Shown here: positions 6,294-15,099 of the stretch, piece after piece | Numbering within the stretch: the first letter of the stretch is position 1 | Layout of the letters: the number at the start of each line of letters is the position of its first letter | Source of the DNA: Thermoplasmatales archaeon | Lineage (GTDB): Archaea; Thermoplasmatota; E2; DHVEG-1 | Reading direction: 5' to 3' | DNA length: 17,961 nt | Assembly (NCBI GenBank): GCA_023128855.1 | Contig: JAGMDE010000036.1 | Location: forward strand, 1-17,961 | Made by a program: the position numbers and the translations under genes | Notes under the pieces: model-generated | Told to the model about the DNA's origin: nothing | Databases searched by the model: none | The model's input: the letters and a program-made list of their open reading frames with translations, nothing else

Positions 6294-7142
6294 ATGGATT
6301 CATTTGGGAAATTATTCATGGATAAACGTTTTTCAGATATTTGGACCAAATATCGTAATGGTATAATAGAATTTGTTGATGATGTTCCATTTTTTTATTC
6401 TCCAAAAGGACTTGAAAAGGCTTTAATTGTATATGCAAATTTTAATTATGGAACAGAACTCTTATTTAAAGCAATAGATAAAGCTATTGAAAAAAAAATC
6501 GCTTTTTTAAGATTGATTACTGATGATCCATTAAATTTAGAAAACTGTAAACATGATATTGAATATACAATATATATCGATTTGACAAAATCAATTGAAG
6601 ATATTTATTCATCAATTAAAAAAGCAACAAAACAACGTATAAACAGAGCCATTTCAAACAATCTTAACGTAAAAATTTCCCAGGACCAATCAGAGTTTGA
6701 TGAATGGTGGGAAAATAACTATATACCCTGGGTTAAAAGAACGAAATACACACAAGAAAGATACAAATTTTTGAAATATATTTTTAAAGAAAAAGATTTA
6801 GGAAAATTGTTTTTAGCATATCTTGATGATAAAATAATTGCAGGATTATTTGTGATGTTTTCTCCAAATAAAATTGCATACGTTTGGCTTTCTTCAAATG
6901 ATGAAATAAATATTGATAAATGTCCGGATCATTTTTTACAATGGGAAGTAATAAAGTGGTTAAAAAATAATAATTATAATTATTGTGATCTTGGTGGATT
7001 GCATCATTCAAAAATATTTAAAGAAGGGTTTTCAAGTAATATATCAACATGGCATTCATATGATTTCCAATTTGATCCGATTGCTGCAGAGTTATTAGAG
7101 CTAATGTTTAAAATACAAAAAAAGATTATTAAGAAATATTAG
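6294..7142 (+). CDS. FemAB/MurM-like (GNAT-fold) aminoacyl/acyl transferase
   Basis: This 282-residue protein has a tandem GNAT layout. The segment IYIDLTKSIEDIY (93-105) followed by a basic helix, KKATKQRINRAISNN, at 109-123 is the hallmark of FemX/MurM/LPG-synthase-like proteins. A second GNAT half contains IAGLFVMF (182-189), and the C-terminal NYCDLGGLHHSKIFKEGF (229-246) matches the family's closing motif. Bacterial Fem proteins transfer amino acids from aminoacyl-tRNA to murein precursors, and relatives use other acceptors; archaea lack murein, so the acceptor is unknown. The stop overlaps the ribosome site of the next gene (TAGGAG), so the two are almost certainly translated together. 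That partner resembles the tRNA-binding end of alanyl-tRNA synthetase, which favours a tRNA-dependent reaction. Confidence 0.75.
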   Translation: MDSFGKLFMDKRFSDIWTKYRNGIIEFVDDVPFFYSPKGLEKALIVYANFNYGTELLFKAIDKAIEKKIAFLRLITDDPLNLENCKHDIEYTIYIDLTKSIEDIYSSIKKATKQRINRAISNNLNVKISQDQSEFDEWWENNYIPWVKRTKYTQERYKFLKYIFKEKDLGKLFLAYLDDKIIAGLFVMFSPNKIAYVWLSSNDEINIDKCPDHFLQWEVIKWLKNNNYNYCDLGGLHHSKIFKEGFSSNISTWHSYDFQFDPIAAELLELMFKIQKKIIKKY

Positions 7143-7151
7143 GAGTTAAAA

Positions 7152-7844
7152 ATGGATTTAGAAGTAATATTGCTAATATTAATTTCTCTACTGATTTTGA
7201 TAATAATCTATTTGTCATTTAGACTATACGGGGTTTTAAGAATACTGAAGACAGTAAGAACTTTAGAAAAAAATAAAGCAATACCTAAAGATAACAAATA
7301 TACAAAAAAATCATATTTAGATTTAATTAACGAAACTGCAACAATAGTAGGTTCTAATGTTGAAAATGTTCCAGAGAAAACAAAAGAAACCGTGGAGAAA
7401 GCAGAACGTTATAAAAGTGAGTCAGAAAAACTCAAAGTATCGACAAAAGAATTAAAAAAAGAAATTATTAAAATTACGATTGAGAATTTGAAAAAAAATC
7501 TTCATAATTTTAAAGATTGTAATTGTTACTTTGAAAAAATTAATTATTGCGAAGAAGATGATCTAAGAGAGATCTGTGCAGCCTTAACAGAGGATGATGG
7601 GGCTGTTTTATTTTTAGTTAAGGACAAGAAGGAGTTTTTTTCGATAATTTGTGCATCAGATGATCTAGTAGAAAAAGGATTTGATTCAGAAAAGATCGCT
7701 GAAGATATTGCTAAAAAAATAAATGGTAAGTCAGGTGGTAAAAAGAGTTTTGCTATGATAAAAGGCGATACCATAGACGATGATTTTGATGTTTTTTCAT
7801 ATGGAAAAGATTTGATTTTAAAAGAGTTGGATTCCAATATTTAA
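7152..7844 (+). CDS. Membrane-anchored AlaRS C-Ala/DHHA1-like protein
   Basis: A 230-residue protein with one N-terminal membrane helix (about 4-24), a charged coiled-coil-rich linker (about 70-118) and a C-terminal domain resembling DHHA1/C-Ala of archaeal alanyl-tRNA synthetase. The match includes DDLREICAAL (136-145), a strand-rich core with FFSIICASDDLVEKGFD (162-178), and INGKSGGKKSFAM (190-202), which corresponds to the GGKGGGRPxxA loop. Even the linker (ENVPEKTKETVEKAERYK) resembles the AlaRS segment before C-Ala. No aminoacylation or HxxxH editing domain is present. In AlaRS this domain binds the tRNA elbow. GGAG lies 6-7 nt before the ATG and overlaps the stop of the FemAB-like gene. 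Its stop overlaps that of convergent trxB. The function is inferred, not known. Confidence 0.65.
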   Translation: MDLEVILLILISLLILIIIYLSFRLYGVLRILKTVRTLEKNKAIPKDNKYTKKSYLDLINETATIVGSNVENVPEKTKETVEKAERYKSESEKLKVSTKELKKEIIKITIENLKKNLHNFKDCNCYFEKINYCEEDDLREICAALTEDDGAVLFLVKDKKEFFSIICASDDLVEKGFDSEKIAEDIAKKINGKSGGKKSFAMIKGDTIDDDFDVFSYGKDLILKELDSNI

Positions 7845-8761
7845 TAGGGATATTTTTTACCTAAAACTTCAGTTGATGCAAGAGCAGCTATTGCGCCCTC
7901 AGCACAAGCCGTAACGACTTGTCTTAAACCTCCAGTAATATCACCAGCGGCATAAACGCCCTTAACATTTGTTCGCTGCTGGTCATCAGTAATTATAAAA
8001 CCCATCTCATCGAGTTTTACACCTAATTTTTTTGCTAGTTTGTTCTGAGGTTCTTCGCCAACTGAGATAAAAACACCATCAACAGGAAATTTAGATTTTT
8101 TGTCAGCTTTAACATCGTGTAGATCGAGATTTTCAATTTTTTGTTCCCCATTTATTGATTCTACATGAGTGTTATAAATGATTTGAACTCCCTTCTCAAT
8201 TGCTTCATCCTCATATGTTTTTTCTGCACGAAGTTGATCTCGTCTGTGAATTACATAAACTTCCTTACAGCCAATTTGTTTTAAAAAAATGGCTTCAATA
8301 AGAGCTGAATTGCCGCCACCTACGACAGCCACTTTTTTATCTTTGAAGAAGAAACCGTCACAGGTTGCACAATAAGAAACACCTTTACCAGTCAGCTCTT
8401 TCTCACCAGTAACATTTAGTTTTCTATAATCTGTTCCTAAACATAGAATTATAGCCTTTACTCCATACGTTTTTTTATCGGTTTGGATATCGAATCCATC
8501 TTTGGATTTTTCAATTTCGTTTACTCCCTCATTGAAATGAATATCAGCATATTTGCCAGCATGCTTTTTCATTTTTTCCATCAAATCGATACCAGAAATT
8601 GATTCAAAACCTGGATAATTTTCAATTTTAGGGGAAACTATACCTAATCCACCGCCTATTGCTTTATCAAAAACTACAGTTTTTATCCCTGATCGGCCGG
8701 CATAAATGGAGGCAGAGTACCCTGCAGCTCCAGCTCCAACGATCGCTAACTCATAGTCCAT
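7841..8761 (-). CDS. trxB: Thioredoxin reductase
   Basis: A 306-residue flavoprotein with FAD-binding GAGAAG at 9-14, the redox-active CATC at 131-134 followed by DG, the NADP-binding GGGNSA at 148-153, and a C-terminal AAGDITGG FAD motif. It passes electrons from NAD(P)H to thioredoxin-like proteins in the cytoplasm. I chose ATG 8761, with GGGGGT 4 nt upstream, over an in-frame TTG at 8773, because family members begin right before the first strand. The start is 1 bp from the stop of the DUF1893 gene. As last gene of the nrd operon it could supply reductant for ribonucleotide reduction, although many class III enzymes use formate. Confidence 0.93.
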   Translation of the reverse strand: MDYELAIVGAGAAGYSASIYAGRSGIKTVVFDKAIGGGLGIVSPKIENYPGFESISGIDLMEKMKKHAGKYADIHFNEGVNEIEKSKDGFDIQTDKKTYGVKAIILCLGTDYRKLNVTGEKELTGKGVSYCATCDGFFFKDKKVAVVGGGNSALIEAIFLKQIGCKEVYVIHRRDQLRAEKTYEDEAIEKGVQIIYNTHVESINGEQKIENLDLHDVKADKKSKFPVDGVFISVGEEPQNKLAKKLGVKLDEMGFIITDDQQRTNVKGVYAAGDITGGLRQVVTACAEGAIAALASTEVLGKKYPY

Positions 8762-8762
8762 G

Positions 8763-9206
8763 TTAACCCCCAATAACTTTTTCCTTTAAAATTTTGTATG
8801 CTTCATCAGGCGAATCCACATCTTTAAGCATTTTTTCAAAAGGGCAGAGACCATCACCATTTCTATTCATAATCTGTGGTATCAATTCACCAACCTGGCA
8901 TGGAACACCACCCATAATAAGAAGAGCAATACCAGTTTTAGTTCCTTGAGGGGAATAAACACCTTGTGACTTTGCATATCTGCATAGGAGGGCAGATGCC
9001 CGTCCAAGGATTCTATCACCAATGACAGATCCATAGATATCTTCACCCATCTCTTCAATGACTTCCAGTATTGGTTTGATGCCTTCGCCTTTTTTCTTTT
9101 TCCAAATCTTTCCATAGCTAATTACTACAATAGAAGAATCAGTAGTTGACAACACCTCGCGGGCTAACTCCAAATCTTTTACAACTTCTTGATTAACAAT
9201 TGTCAT
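8763..9206 (-). CDS. DUF1893 family protein
   Basis: The 147-residue protein resembles the DUF1893 family (structural relative TM1506, cytidine-deaminase-like fold). Recognisable parts are DSSIVVISYGKIW (23-35), SVIGDRILGRASALL (60-74) and the C-terminal CPFEKMLKDVDSPDEAYKIL. Cysteines occur at CRYAKSQGVYSPQG, GGVPCQ and GLCPFE, which could bind metal or be redox-active. Its biochemical role is not established to my knowledge. It overlaps the nrdG stop by an ATGA and abuts trxB, so it is locked into the nrd operon, hinting at a role in nucleotide metabolism or redox support. Confidence 0.8.
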   Translation of the reverse strand: MTIVNQEVVKDLELAREVLSTTDSSIVVISYGKIWKKKKGEGIKPILEVIEEMGEDIYGSVIGDRILGRASALLCRYAKSQGVYSPQGTKTGIALLIMGGVPCQVGELIPQIMNRNGDGLCPFEKMLKDVDSPDEAYKILKEKVIGG

Positions 9207-9895
9207 ATTCCTCGCACTTCGCAGTTTTCGAAATAGGGCTTTATATCATTTAATGTTTCGATGAGTTCATCTCTAGAATAAGGCTCAACATTTTGAAGTT
9301 TAGAGGAAATAAGAGGTGCATCGCTCTTAAACTGTTGAAGATAGTATCTCTTAGAACCTTCAAGCCATTTAGCGATATCTATGATATCCTGCTTTCCTAA
9401 AAGCCCAGGAGCAAAAGTAGTTTTAAACTCGTAATCAATATTGGAATTCTTTATTATTTCAATTGATTCTCCGATTTTTTTAATGTTAGTTTTGACACCG
9501 GTTAAATTATCGTATTTATTCTTTGGAGCCTTAACATCCATAGCAATATAATCAACTAATTTTTTATCAATGAGTTCTTTGAGTTTTTCAGGGTACATAC
9601 CGTTTGTATCAATCTTTATTAGATAACCAAGTTTTTTGACTTTTTCTGCAAACTGGACAATGTCCTTTTGCATAAGTGGCTCTCCTCCGGATATCACTAG
9701 TCCATCAAGAAGGCCTCTTCGTTTTTTTAGAAATGCAAAAATTTCTTCTTTAGGAATATTTTCAACATTGTCTAAAACTAGATCTTTGTTATAACAAAAA
9801 GGACAGCGAAAGTCACATCCAACTGTCCAGATTATTGCACTAATCTCTTTAGGGTAGTCCAAAAGTGATGTTTTTTGAAACCCTCCTATTTTCAT
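9203..9895 (-). CDS. nrdG: Anaerobic ribonucleoside-triphosphate reductase activating protein
   Basis: A 230-residue radical SAM activase. It starts with KIGGFQKTSLLDYP and carries CDFRCPFC with cluster cysteines 27, 31 and 34, then GGEP at about 70-73 (SAM binding) and DTNG at about 96-99. It generates the glycyl radical on NrdD. It is longer than E. coli NrdG (about 150 residues), as is usual for this archaeal and clostridial type. The start codon overlaps the nrdD stop (ATGA), ensuring coupled translation with its substrate. Confidence 0.92.
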   Translation of the reverse strand: MKIGGFQKTSLLDYPKEISAIIWTVGCDFRCPFCYNKDLVLDNVENIPKEEIFAFLKKRRGLLDGLVISGGEPLMQKDIVQFAEKVKKLGYLIKIDTNGMYPEKLKELIDKKLVDYIAMDVKAPKNKYDNLTGVKTNIKKIGESIEIIKNSNIDYEFKTTFAPGLLGKQDIIDIAKWLEGSKRYYLQQFKSDAPLISSKLQNVEPYSRDELIETLNDIKPYFENCEVRGI

Positions 9896-12800
9896 GCAAC
9901 CTTTACCTTAACTTGTTTTTCCATCATATTAAACATTTTACGGTCGTTAAACTCTCTTTGTTTACCGAGGTTCCATTGTCTTACAGGACGCAAGTATCCA
10001 ACAACGCGTGAATATACTTCACACTCAGTCGCTTTGTTTTCCTTCTGACAAATCGGACAGGTTTTATGTTCACCCGCAATGTAACCATGATCTGGACAGA
10101 CACTGAATGTCGGCGTCATAGTATAATACGGTAATTTGTAATTTTCTGCAATCTTACGAACAAGTTTTTTAATAGCCGTTGGATCTGGCTCATTTTCACC
10201 CAAGAAAACATGAATAACGGTTCCACCAGTATATTTTGACTGCAGTTCGTCCTGTAGGTCCAATGCTTCAAAAATATCACCAGTAAAACCAACAGGCAAC
10301 TGGGTTGAGTTGGTATAATATGGTTCTACTTTTCCACCATTACCATAAAACTCCTGATTATAAACACGGATATCTGGGTATTGTGCTTTGTCAATCCTTG
10401 CAAGACGATAACTTGTGTTATGTAGACAAACTAATCCGCTTCCTCCGAGAAAATTATTAACTTGATCATCTTTTACATCAACTTCAAAGTCGTAAACATA
10501 TTTAGTAGGTTTTAGTTTTTTAATTTCTTTAATTTCATCCCAGTAGATATCAGAATTAACTAGTGTTTTTAGTCTTTCCAATGTTTCATCTTTTTCATTG
10601 ACATAAGATGATAGTTTCAAAACGATTTCTCTAAGATACTGAATACTTATTCTATTTATTCTGACATTTCTATTAATGCTATCTTTATGAATGTTAATAT
10701 CATCTGGTTTAATTCCATATTTTTGCATAATCTGTTTTAAAATTTTTGCAACATTCGGAATAATACATCTCCCTGAATGTACATTATCCAAATGGAATTT
10801 TTCTTTGAGAATATTTTTAAAGAATACCTCTAGATTATCTGCACCAGTAATCGAGAGAATATAGCTATCATTCCAATTTGGAGCATATGTAGATTTTTTA
10901 TCCTCTCGCATTTTTGCTAAAATACCAAAACGCAAAAGAAGTATATTTAAACCTTCAGATAACTCTTTAGAATTTGTATATAACCTGATAGAATAATCTC
11001 TTTTATCTCTATTTTCATAGAAATAACCATCACCAAGATAAAATCCTCTTAAAAGACCTGCAACACAACCAAGAGAAGATGAAAATATAAAATTTGGTAT
11101 TTCTTTTACTTTGGATTTCCCCTGAAAACCAATTTCTTTAAAGAATAACCCTATAGATTTACTCAAAGTAACAGTGTAACGAGGTTTCCGTGGTTTCTTT
11201 CGTTCTCTAAAAGCAAGATGAGCAGAACCATTACCAAAAATTTTCTCAGCAGATTTAAGAAATTGTTTAGCAAAATCTTTGTCAGTATTAGTAAACTGAC
11301 ATCTTTCACTTAACCATCCTTCAGAAAGAAGACAACCAATTACAAAACCTAATTCTTCGTTAATTGGCATTAATACATTGATTGGTTTAGTATTTTTTGA
11401 AAAACGATAAAATATTTTTGAATTTTTCAAAATATTTCTACTTATTTTAATATTAAGATCAAAAACCAATTTTAAGGGTATAACTCCTTTTTTCCTCCAC
11501 ATATATTTAACATTGTTCCAATTAAATTTATAGTTATTACCACACCATTTTTTTACATCAGATCTATCAACAAGTTTCTCAATAAAAACAGAAGGAAAAA
11601 TACCATATAAATATTGTTTAAAGGAAGAGTTTTTAAGCACCTCAATTAAATTAAATTCTTTATTAGTTGATTCCATCTCTATTTGTTTAGGAATGGCAAT
11701 AGGAATACCAATATCGAGATCTCTTACTAAAACCTCTTCAGGTAAACCCTCTGAGCTCAGAGAAAAAACACTATGTTGACCGGTAACTCTAACTTTTCTA
11801 CCAGAAGATGTAGTTATTTCATACATTGATTTACCAGGATGCCTAACAAGAGCGGTAACAGGGTATTTTTTTATTTTCTGTGTTTTCCTATTAAATCCAT
11901 AAGTAAACATAGTGCCATAAGGAATTTTAAGAACCTCGCTAGTTCTAACCATAAATATATCATCTTTATTATTATCCAAATAATGATCAATTAATGGTCC
12001 AATTTTACTAAATCTTGGGTCACTTTGAGAAACAAGTACTTTTTCATCAGGGGCAAGGCTGCCCTCTGCAGGAGTTGCCTCAAGGTTAAAAATATCACCT
12101 GTTTCTTCCTGGAAATCAGCCATTTTATCACGCATGTGATCCATTACTTTTTCTGCAAAATTTTTACCATCCTTATCTGCAATACTCTTGTTCATAAAGT
12201 TAAGAAGAGCGTCGTTCATGCCAATTAAGCCAATTGTTGAAAAATGGTTTTTCCAATATTCTCCAAATGTCTTTTTGACATCACTTAAGTAGAACTTGGA
12301 ATAGGGATGTAGACCGCTAAAAGTAAGATTTTCAATAACTTCACGTTTAATTATAAGACTTTCTTTTGCTAGTTCCATTAAATTATCAAGTTTTTCAAAA
12401 AAGTCATCATCGTTTTTTGCTAGATATCCAATTTGTGGCATATTAATTGTGACAACACCAATACTTCCAGTTTTTGGGTTTGCACCAAACAGGCCTCCGC
12501 CACGTTTTCTGAGTTCTCTGTTCGAAAGCCTCAATCTGCAGCACATACTCCTTGCATCTTCTGGTTTCATATCGCTATTGATAAAATTACTGAAATAGGG
12601 CACACCATATTTTGCGGTCATCTCCCAAATAGGATCAAGTCCCTCATTGTCCCAATCAAAATCTTTTGTAATGTTATAAGTTGGAATGGGAAACGTAAAT
12701 GGTCTTCCTTTTGCATCGCCTTCATGCATGACTTCTGCAAATGCATGGTTTATCATGTCCATTTCATCAACAAAATCACTGTAGTTATCATCTTTTAGCT

Positions 12801-15099
12801 CTCCACCAATAATGGCTGGTTCTTCAACCATGTAACCTGGTGTTGTAAGGTCCATAGTAATGTTTGTAAATGGTGAATTATGATAAAATACTAGACCAGT
12901 TCCACCAACAAAATTTTCTTCGCAATCATTGATATCGACAGAGATATCATATTCCCATTCCGAGTCGTTTTTATAATCATTTATTTCGTAAACTGGAACT
13001 CCAGCTGTTTCCTGGATGATTATATCAAGTTTTTTCCTAGGATTTTTATAAATAAGCAGAGTTCCAGCTCTATCTTTATTTTTTGGAATGACTCGAACTC
13101 TCCATCCATTTACTATGCCCAACATCGATATGCCAGTTAGGAGTTTATCAGACATCGAGGAATATGCTATCCTTCTAGCTTTTTTATCTAAATATCCATC
13201 ACCTTTAAAAAGAGTCTCCAGGAAAATATCTCTATAATCTGAGTTCAGATCAAATATAAAAGACGGTACTGTTTTCTCTTTAGATGTAGCACCACCAAGA
13301 TATGGAAGTAAATAAGTGTACAATCCGCTCATTTTCATATTTGAAATGATCGTATTTGTTATACTCTTGTTTTTATTGCTAAATCCTCTGGTTTCGTCTA
13401 TGGTTACTTTAATTCCTAATGCTTTTGCAACATTAAGGATTTCTTTGCTCTTACTTTTTCTCTGTGAAACTACTATTCCTGAATGAGACGCTTTTCCTTC
13501 TGTTATATACCAGGCGGCTAGTTTTACAAAATTCTTAAGTTTCTCTCCGCTTAGATATCTATCATAAAAATTTTCGTTATATGGTTTTATGTAAATTTTT
13601 ACATCGCCTCTTAACTCATCTGAATATTTAATATAAGTCTCAAAAGGAACAATATTATTCCTAAAACCTTCATACAAAGTAGATCTATCAGATCTTCCAT
13701 TTTTATAAAGAAATTCCTTTAATGAGCCATATAACCTACCAATTTTTTCCTTTATTGATGGTACATCCTTCGCTTGGATGAATATTCGTTTTTTTATTTT
13801 TTCAGGGATTTCTTCTATTAGATCAAATAAATCAATTTTGTCTTTATCACCTAACATGTTTTGTTTGAGTTTGTTTACCGCTAGTATGTGGTTTTTTCCA
13901 TTTAATGTTGAATTTGGTTTAGCACACTCTAGCTCTTTTGCCATCACTGGTTTAATGTGATTGCTATTGCTTCTGAAGAGCGAATGAGCTGGTGAAACTT
14001 TTAGATCTCCCGAGCCGGTTCTTATTCTTTTAAATCCATTAGTGATTACCCTATGTTTAATCAATGCCTTTATTGGACGCCATTGAATTTCACCTTTTTT
14101 GTTAAAGCTGATTACTTCGAATTTGTCGTTTGGTATTACTGCAAACGAATCTTTAGAGGGGTTACCGTAGCCGTCTACATTGTTTATTATTGATTTTCTG
14201 TTTTCCCCAAAGTTTTCTTCGATTAGTTTTCCTATTAATTCAACTTTTAGTTTACCATCTTTTCTAAAAATTATGGGTTCATCATGAGCTAAAGATTGGA
14301 ATCCGACTCTTGTAGGTACGTTCATGTTGAATAGGAATTTCTGCATTTCTTGTTTAACATCTTTATATTTTAATCCATCATATTTGATGAATGGCGCCAA
14401 TAGGGAATCAAAATTTGATAGTGCCTGTGCTCCTGCTGCTTCTCCTTGGAGCGTGTACAAATAGTTTACAATCTGCATGAGTGCTGTTCCAAAGTGTTTA
14501 GCTGGTTTGCTTTCTATTTTTCCTGAAACTCCTCGGAAACCAAGTAGTAATATATCCTTTAGTTCCCACCCCACGCAGTACGGCCCAAGTGTGCCGAGAT
14601 CGTGCGTATGATATGCTCCCCTTTTATGTGCCTCTCCAATTTCTGGCGGATATATTTTATTCAACCAATAATGAGATATAATATTTTCAGTTGCATACAC
14701 GTTTAATCCCTGGAGTGAATATGCCATATTACTGTTCTCTTGTACCTTCCAATCCATCATACTGAGATAATCATCAACGACATCTATATCCTTAAGAAGA
14801 CCGCCGATTTCACGCATGTCTTGATGCTGTTTACGATATAGAATATAGGCTTTAGCAGTTCTTGCATGCCCCTCTTCAACAAGCGTCTTTTCAACTACAT
14901 CTTGAACTTGTTCAACAGTAGGAATTTCTCCTTTTTTAAGTTCTTTATCTAGCATCTCAAGGGCTTTATCAGTAAGCTCTGCCGCTTTCCTGTGATCCTT
15001 TCCACCTACGGCTTGTGCGGCTTTCCATATAGCATTTGTTATTCTTATTGGGTTGAAATCTGCGATTTTTCCATCTCTCTTTATTATTTTTCGTATCAT
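9892..15099 (-). CDS. nrdD: Anaerobic ribonucleoside-triphosphate reductase with two inteins
   Basis: This class III reductase makes dNTPs without oxygen. The 1,735-residue precursor holds two inteins, at residues 269-741 and 1014-1561. Splicing would leave 714 residues, a normal NrdD length. Extein parts in order: an ATP-cone (about 3-95); SMCCRLRL with the thiyl-radical cysteine region (853-854); a four-cysteine zinc site (1668, 1681, 1684, 1693); and the glycyl-radical loop RVVGYLRPVRQWN with Gly1701. Joins after splicing read RVGFQ-SPFTNI and PAEG-TSYRLA, both matching ordinary NrdD. The start lies in an ATGA overlap with nrdR, and GGAGGAG, formed by nrdR's last codons, sits about 8 nt upstream. 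Every frame is open across both inteins, so production depends on protein splicing. Confidence 0.95.
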   Translation of the reverse strand: MIRKIIKRDGKIADFNPIRITNAIWKAAQAVGGKDHRKAAELTDKALEMLDKELKKGEIPTVEQVQDVVEKTLVEEGHARTAKAYILYRKQHQDMREIGGLLKDIDVVDDYLSMMDWKVQENSNMAYSLQGLNVYATENIISHYWLNKIYPPEIGEAHKRGAYHTHDLGTLGPYCVGWELKDILLLGFRGVSGKIESKPAKHFGTALMQIVNYLYTLQGEAAGAQALSNFDSLLAPFIKYDGLKYKDVKQEMQKFLFNMNVPTRVGFQSLAHDEPIIFRKDGKLKVELIGKLIEENFGENRKSIINNVDGYGNPSKDSFAVIPNDKFEVISFNKKGEIQWRPIKALIKHRVITNGFKRIRTGSGDLKVSPAHSLFRSNSNHIKPVMAKELECAKPNSTLNGKNHILAVNKLKQNMLGDKDKIDLFDLIEEIPEKIKKRIFIQAKDVPSIKEKIGRLYGSLKEFLYKNGRSDRSTLYEGFRNNIVPFETYIKYSDELRGDVKIYIKPYNENFYDRYLSGEKLKNFVKLAAWYITEGKASHSGIVVSQRKSKSKEILNVAKALGIKVTIDETRGFSNKNKSITNTIISNMKMSGLYTYLLPYLGGATSKEKTVPSFIFDLNSDYRDIFLETLFKGDGYLDKKARRIAYSSMSDKLLTGISMLGIVNGWRVRVIPKNKDRAGTLLIYKNPRKKLDIIIQETAGVPVYEINDYKNDSEWEYDISVDINDCEENFVGGTGLVFYHNSPFTNITMDLTTPGYMVEEPAIIGGELKDDNYSDFVDEMDMINHAFAEVMHEGDAKGRPFTFPIPTYNITKDFDWDNEGLDPIWEMTAKYGVPYFSNFINSDMKPEDARSMCCRLRLSNRELRKRGGGLFGANPKTGSIGVVTINMPQIGYLAKNDDDFFEKLDNLMELAKESLIIKREVIENLTFSGLHPYSKFYLSDVKKTFGEYWKNHFSTIGLIGMNDALLNFMNKSIADKDGKNFAEKVMDHMRDKMADFQEETGDIFNLEATPAEGSLAPDEKVLVSQSDPRFSKIGPLIDHYLDNNKDDIFMVRTSEVLKIPYGTMFTYGFNRKTQKIKKYPVTALVRHPGKSMYEITTSSGRKVRVTGQHSVFSLSSEGLPEEVLVRDLDIGIPIAIPKQIEMESTNKEFNLIEVLKNSSFKQYLYGIFPSVFIEKLVDRSDVKKWCGNNYKFNWNNVKYMWRKKGVIPLKLVFDLNIKISRNILKNSKIFYRFSKNTKPINVLMPINEELGFVIGCLLSEGWLSERCQFTNTDKDFAKQFLKSAEKIFGNGSAHLAFRERKKPRKPRYTVTLSKSIGLFFKEIGFQGKSKVKEIPNFIFSSSLGCVAGLLRGFYLGDGYFYENRDKRDYSIRLYTNSKELSEGLNILLLRFGILAKMREDKKSTYAPNWNDSYILSITGADNLEVFFKNILKEKFHLDNVHSGRCIIPNVAKILKQIMQKYGIKPDDINIHKDSINRNVRINRISIQYLREIVLKLSSYVNEKDETLERLKTLVNSDIYWDEIKEIKKLKPTKYVYDFEVDVKDDQVNNFLGGSGLVCLHNTSYRLARIDKAQYPDIRVYNQEFYGNGGKVEPYYTNSTQLPVGFTGDIFEALDLQDELQSKYTGGTVIHVFLGENEPDPTAIKKLVRKIAENYKLPYYTMTPTFSVCPDHGYIAGEHKTCPICQKENKATECEVYSRVVGYLRPVRQWNLGKQREFNDRKMFNMMEKQVKVKVA
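10417..12060 (-). other. Intein 2 of NrdD (548 residues, LAGLIDADG endonuclease type)
   Basis: Residues 1014-1561 begin with Ser (SLAPDEKVL) and end CLHN, followed by Thr1562. The N-terminal block TGQHSVFS supplies the conserved His (1109), and the C-terminal blocks are YDFEVDVKDDQVNNFLGG and the penultimate His1560-Asn1561. Two dodecapeptides, GFVIGCLLSEGW (1251-1262) and AGLLRGFYLGDG (1347-1358), mark a homing endonuclease. The intein sits in PAEG-TSYRLA, a highly conserved NrdD stretch. By eye it is more AT-rich than the exteins. All splice residues are present, so it should be active; endonuclease activity is plausible because each LAGLIDADG block keeps its acidic residue. Confidence 0.9.
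12877..14295 (-). other. Intein 1 of NrdD (473 residues, LAGLIDADG endonuclease type)
   Basis: Residues 269-741 begin with Ser (SLAHDEPII) and end FYHN, followed by Ser742. The block-B-like sequence VSPAHSLF (368-375) provides the splicing His372. The closing blocks are YDISVDINDCEENFVGG and His740-Asn741. LAGLIDADG-type motifs are KLAAWYITEG (526-535) and FLETLFKGDG (626-635). The insertion point is between RVGFQ and SPFTNI, a nearly invariant segment of NrdD, so target-site homing into other nrdD alleles is feasible. A Ser-1 rather than Cys-1 nucleophile is shared with intein 2. Confidence 0.9.

Noticed and set aside
8762..8773. TTG start four codons upstream for thioredoxin reductase
   Set aside because: ATG 8761 has a good ribosome site and gives the family's usual N-terminus; the TTG version would overlap the preceding gene by 11 bp without a ribosome site.
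12433..12798. 121-codon plus-strand frame opposite nrdD
   Set aside because: It lies wholly antisense to a conserved NrdD extein, has no family motifs, and is typical of the opposite strand of a long gene.
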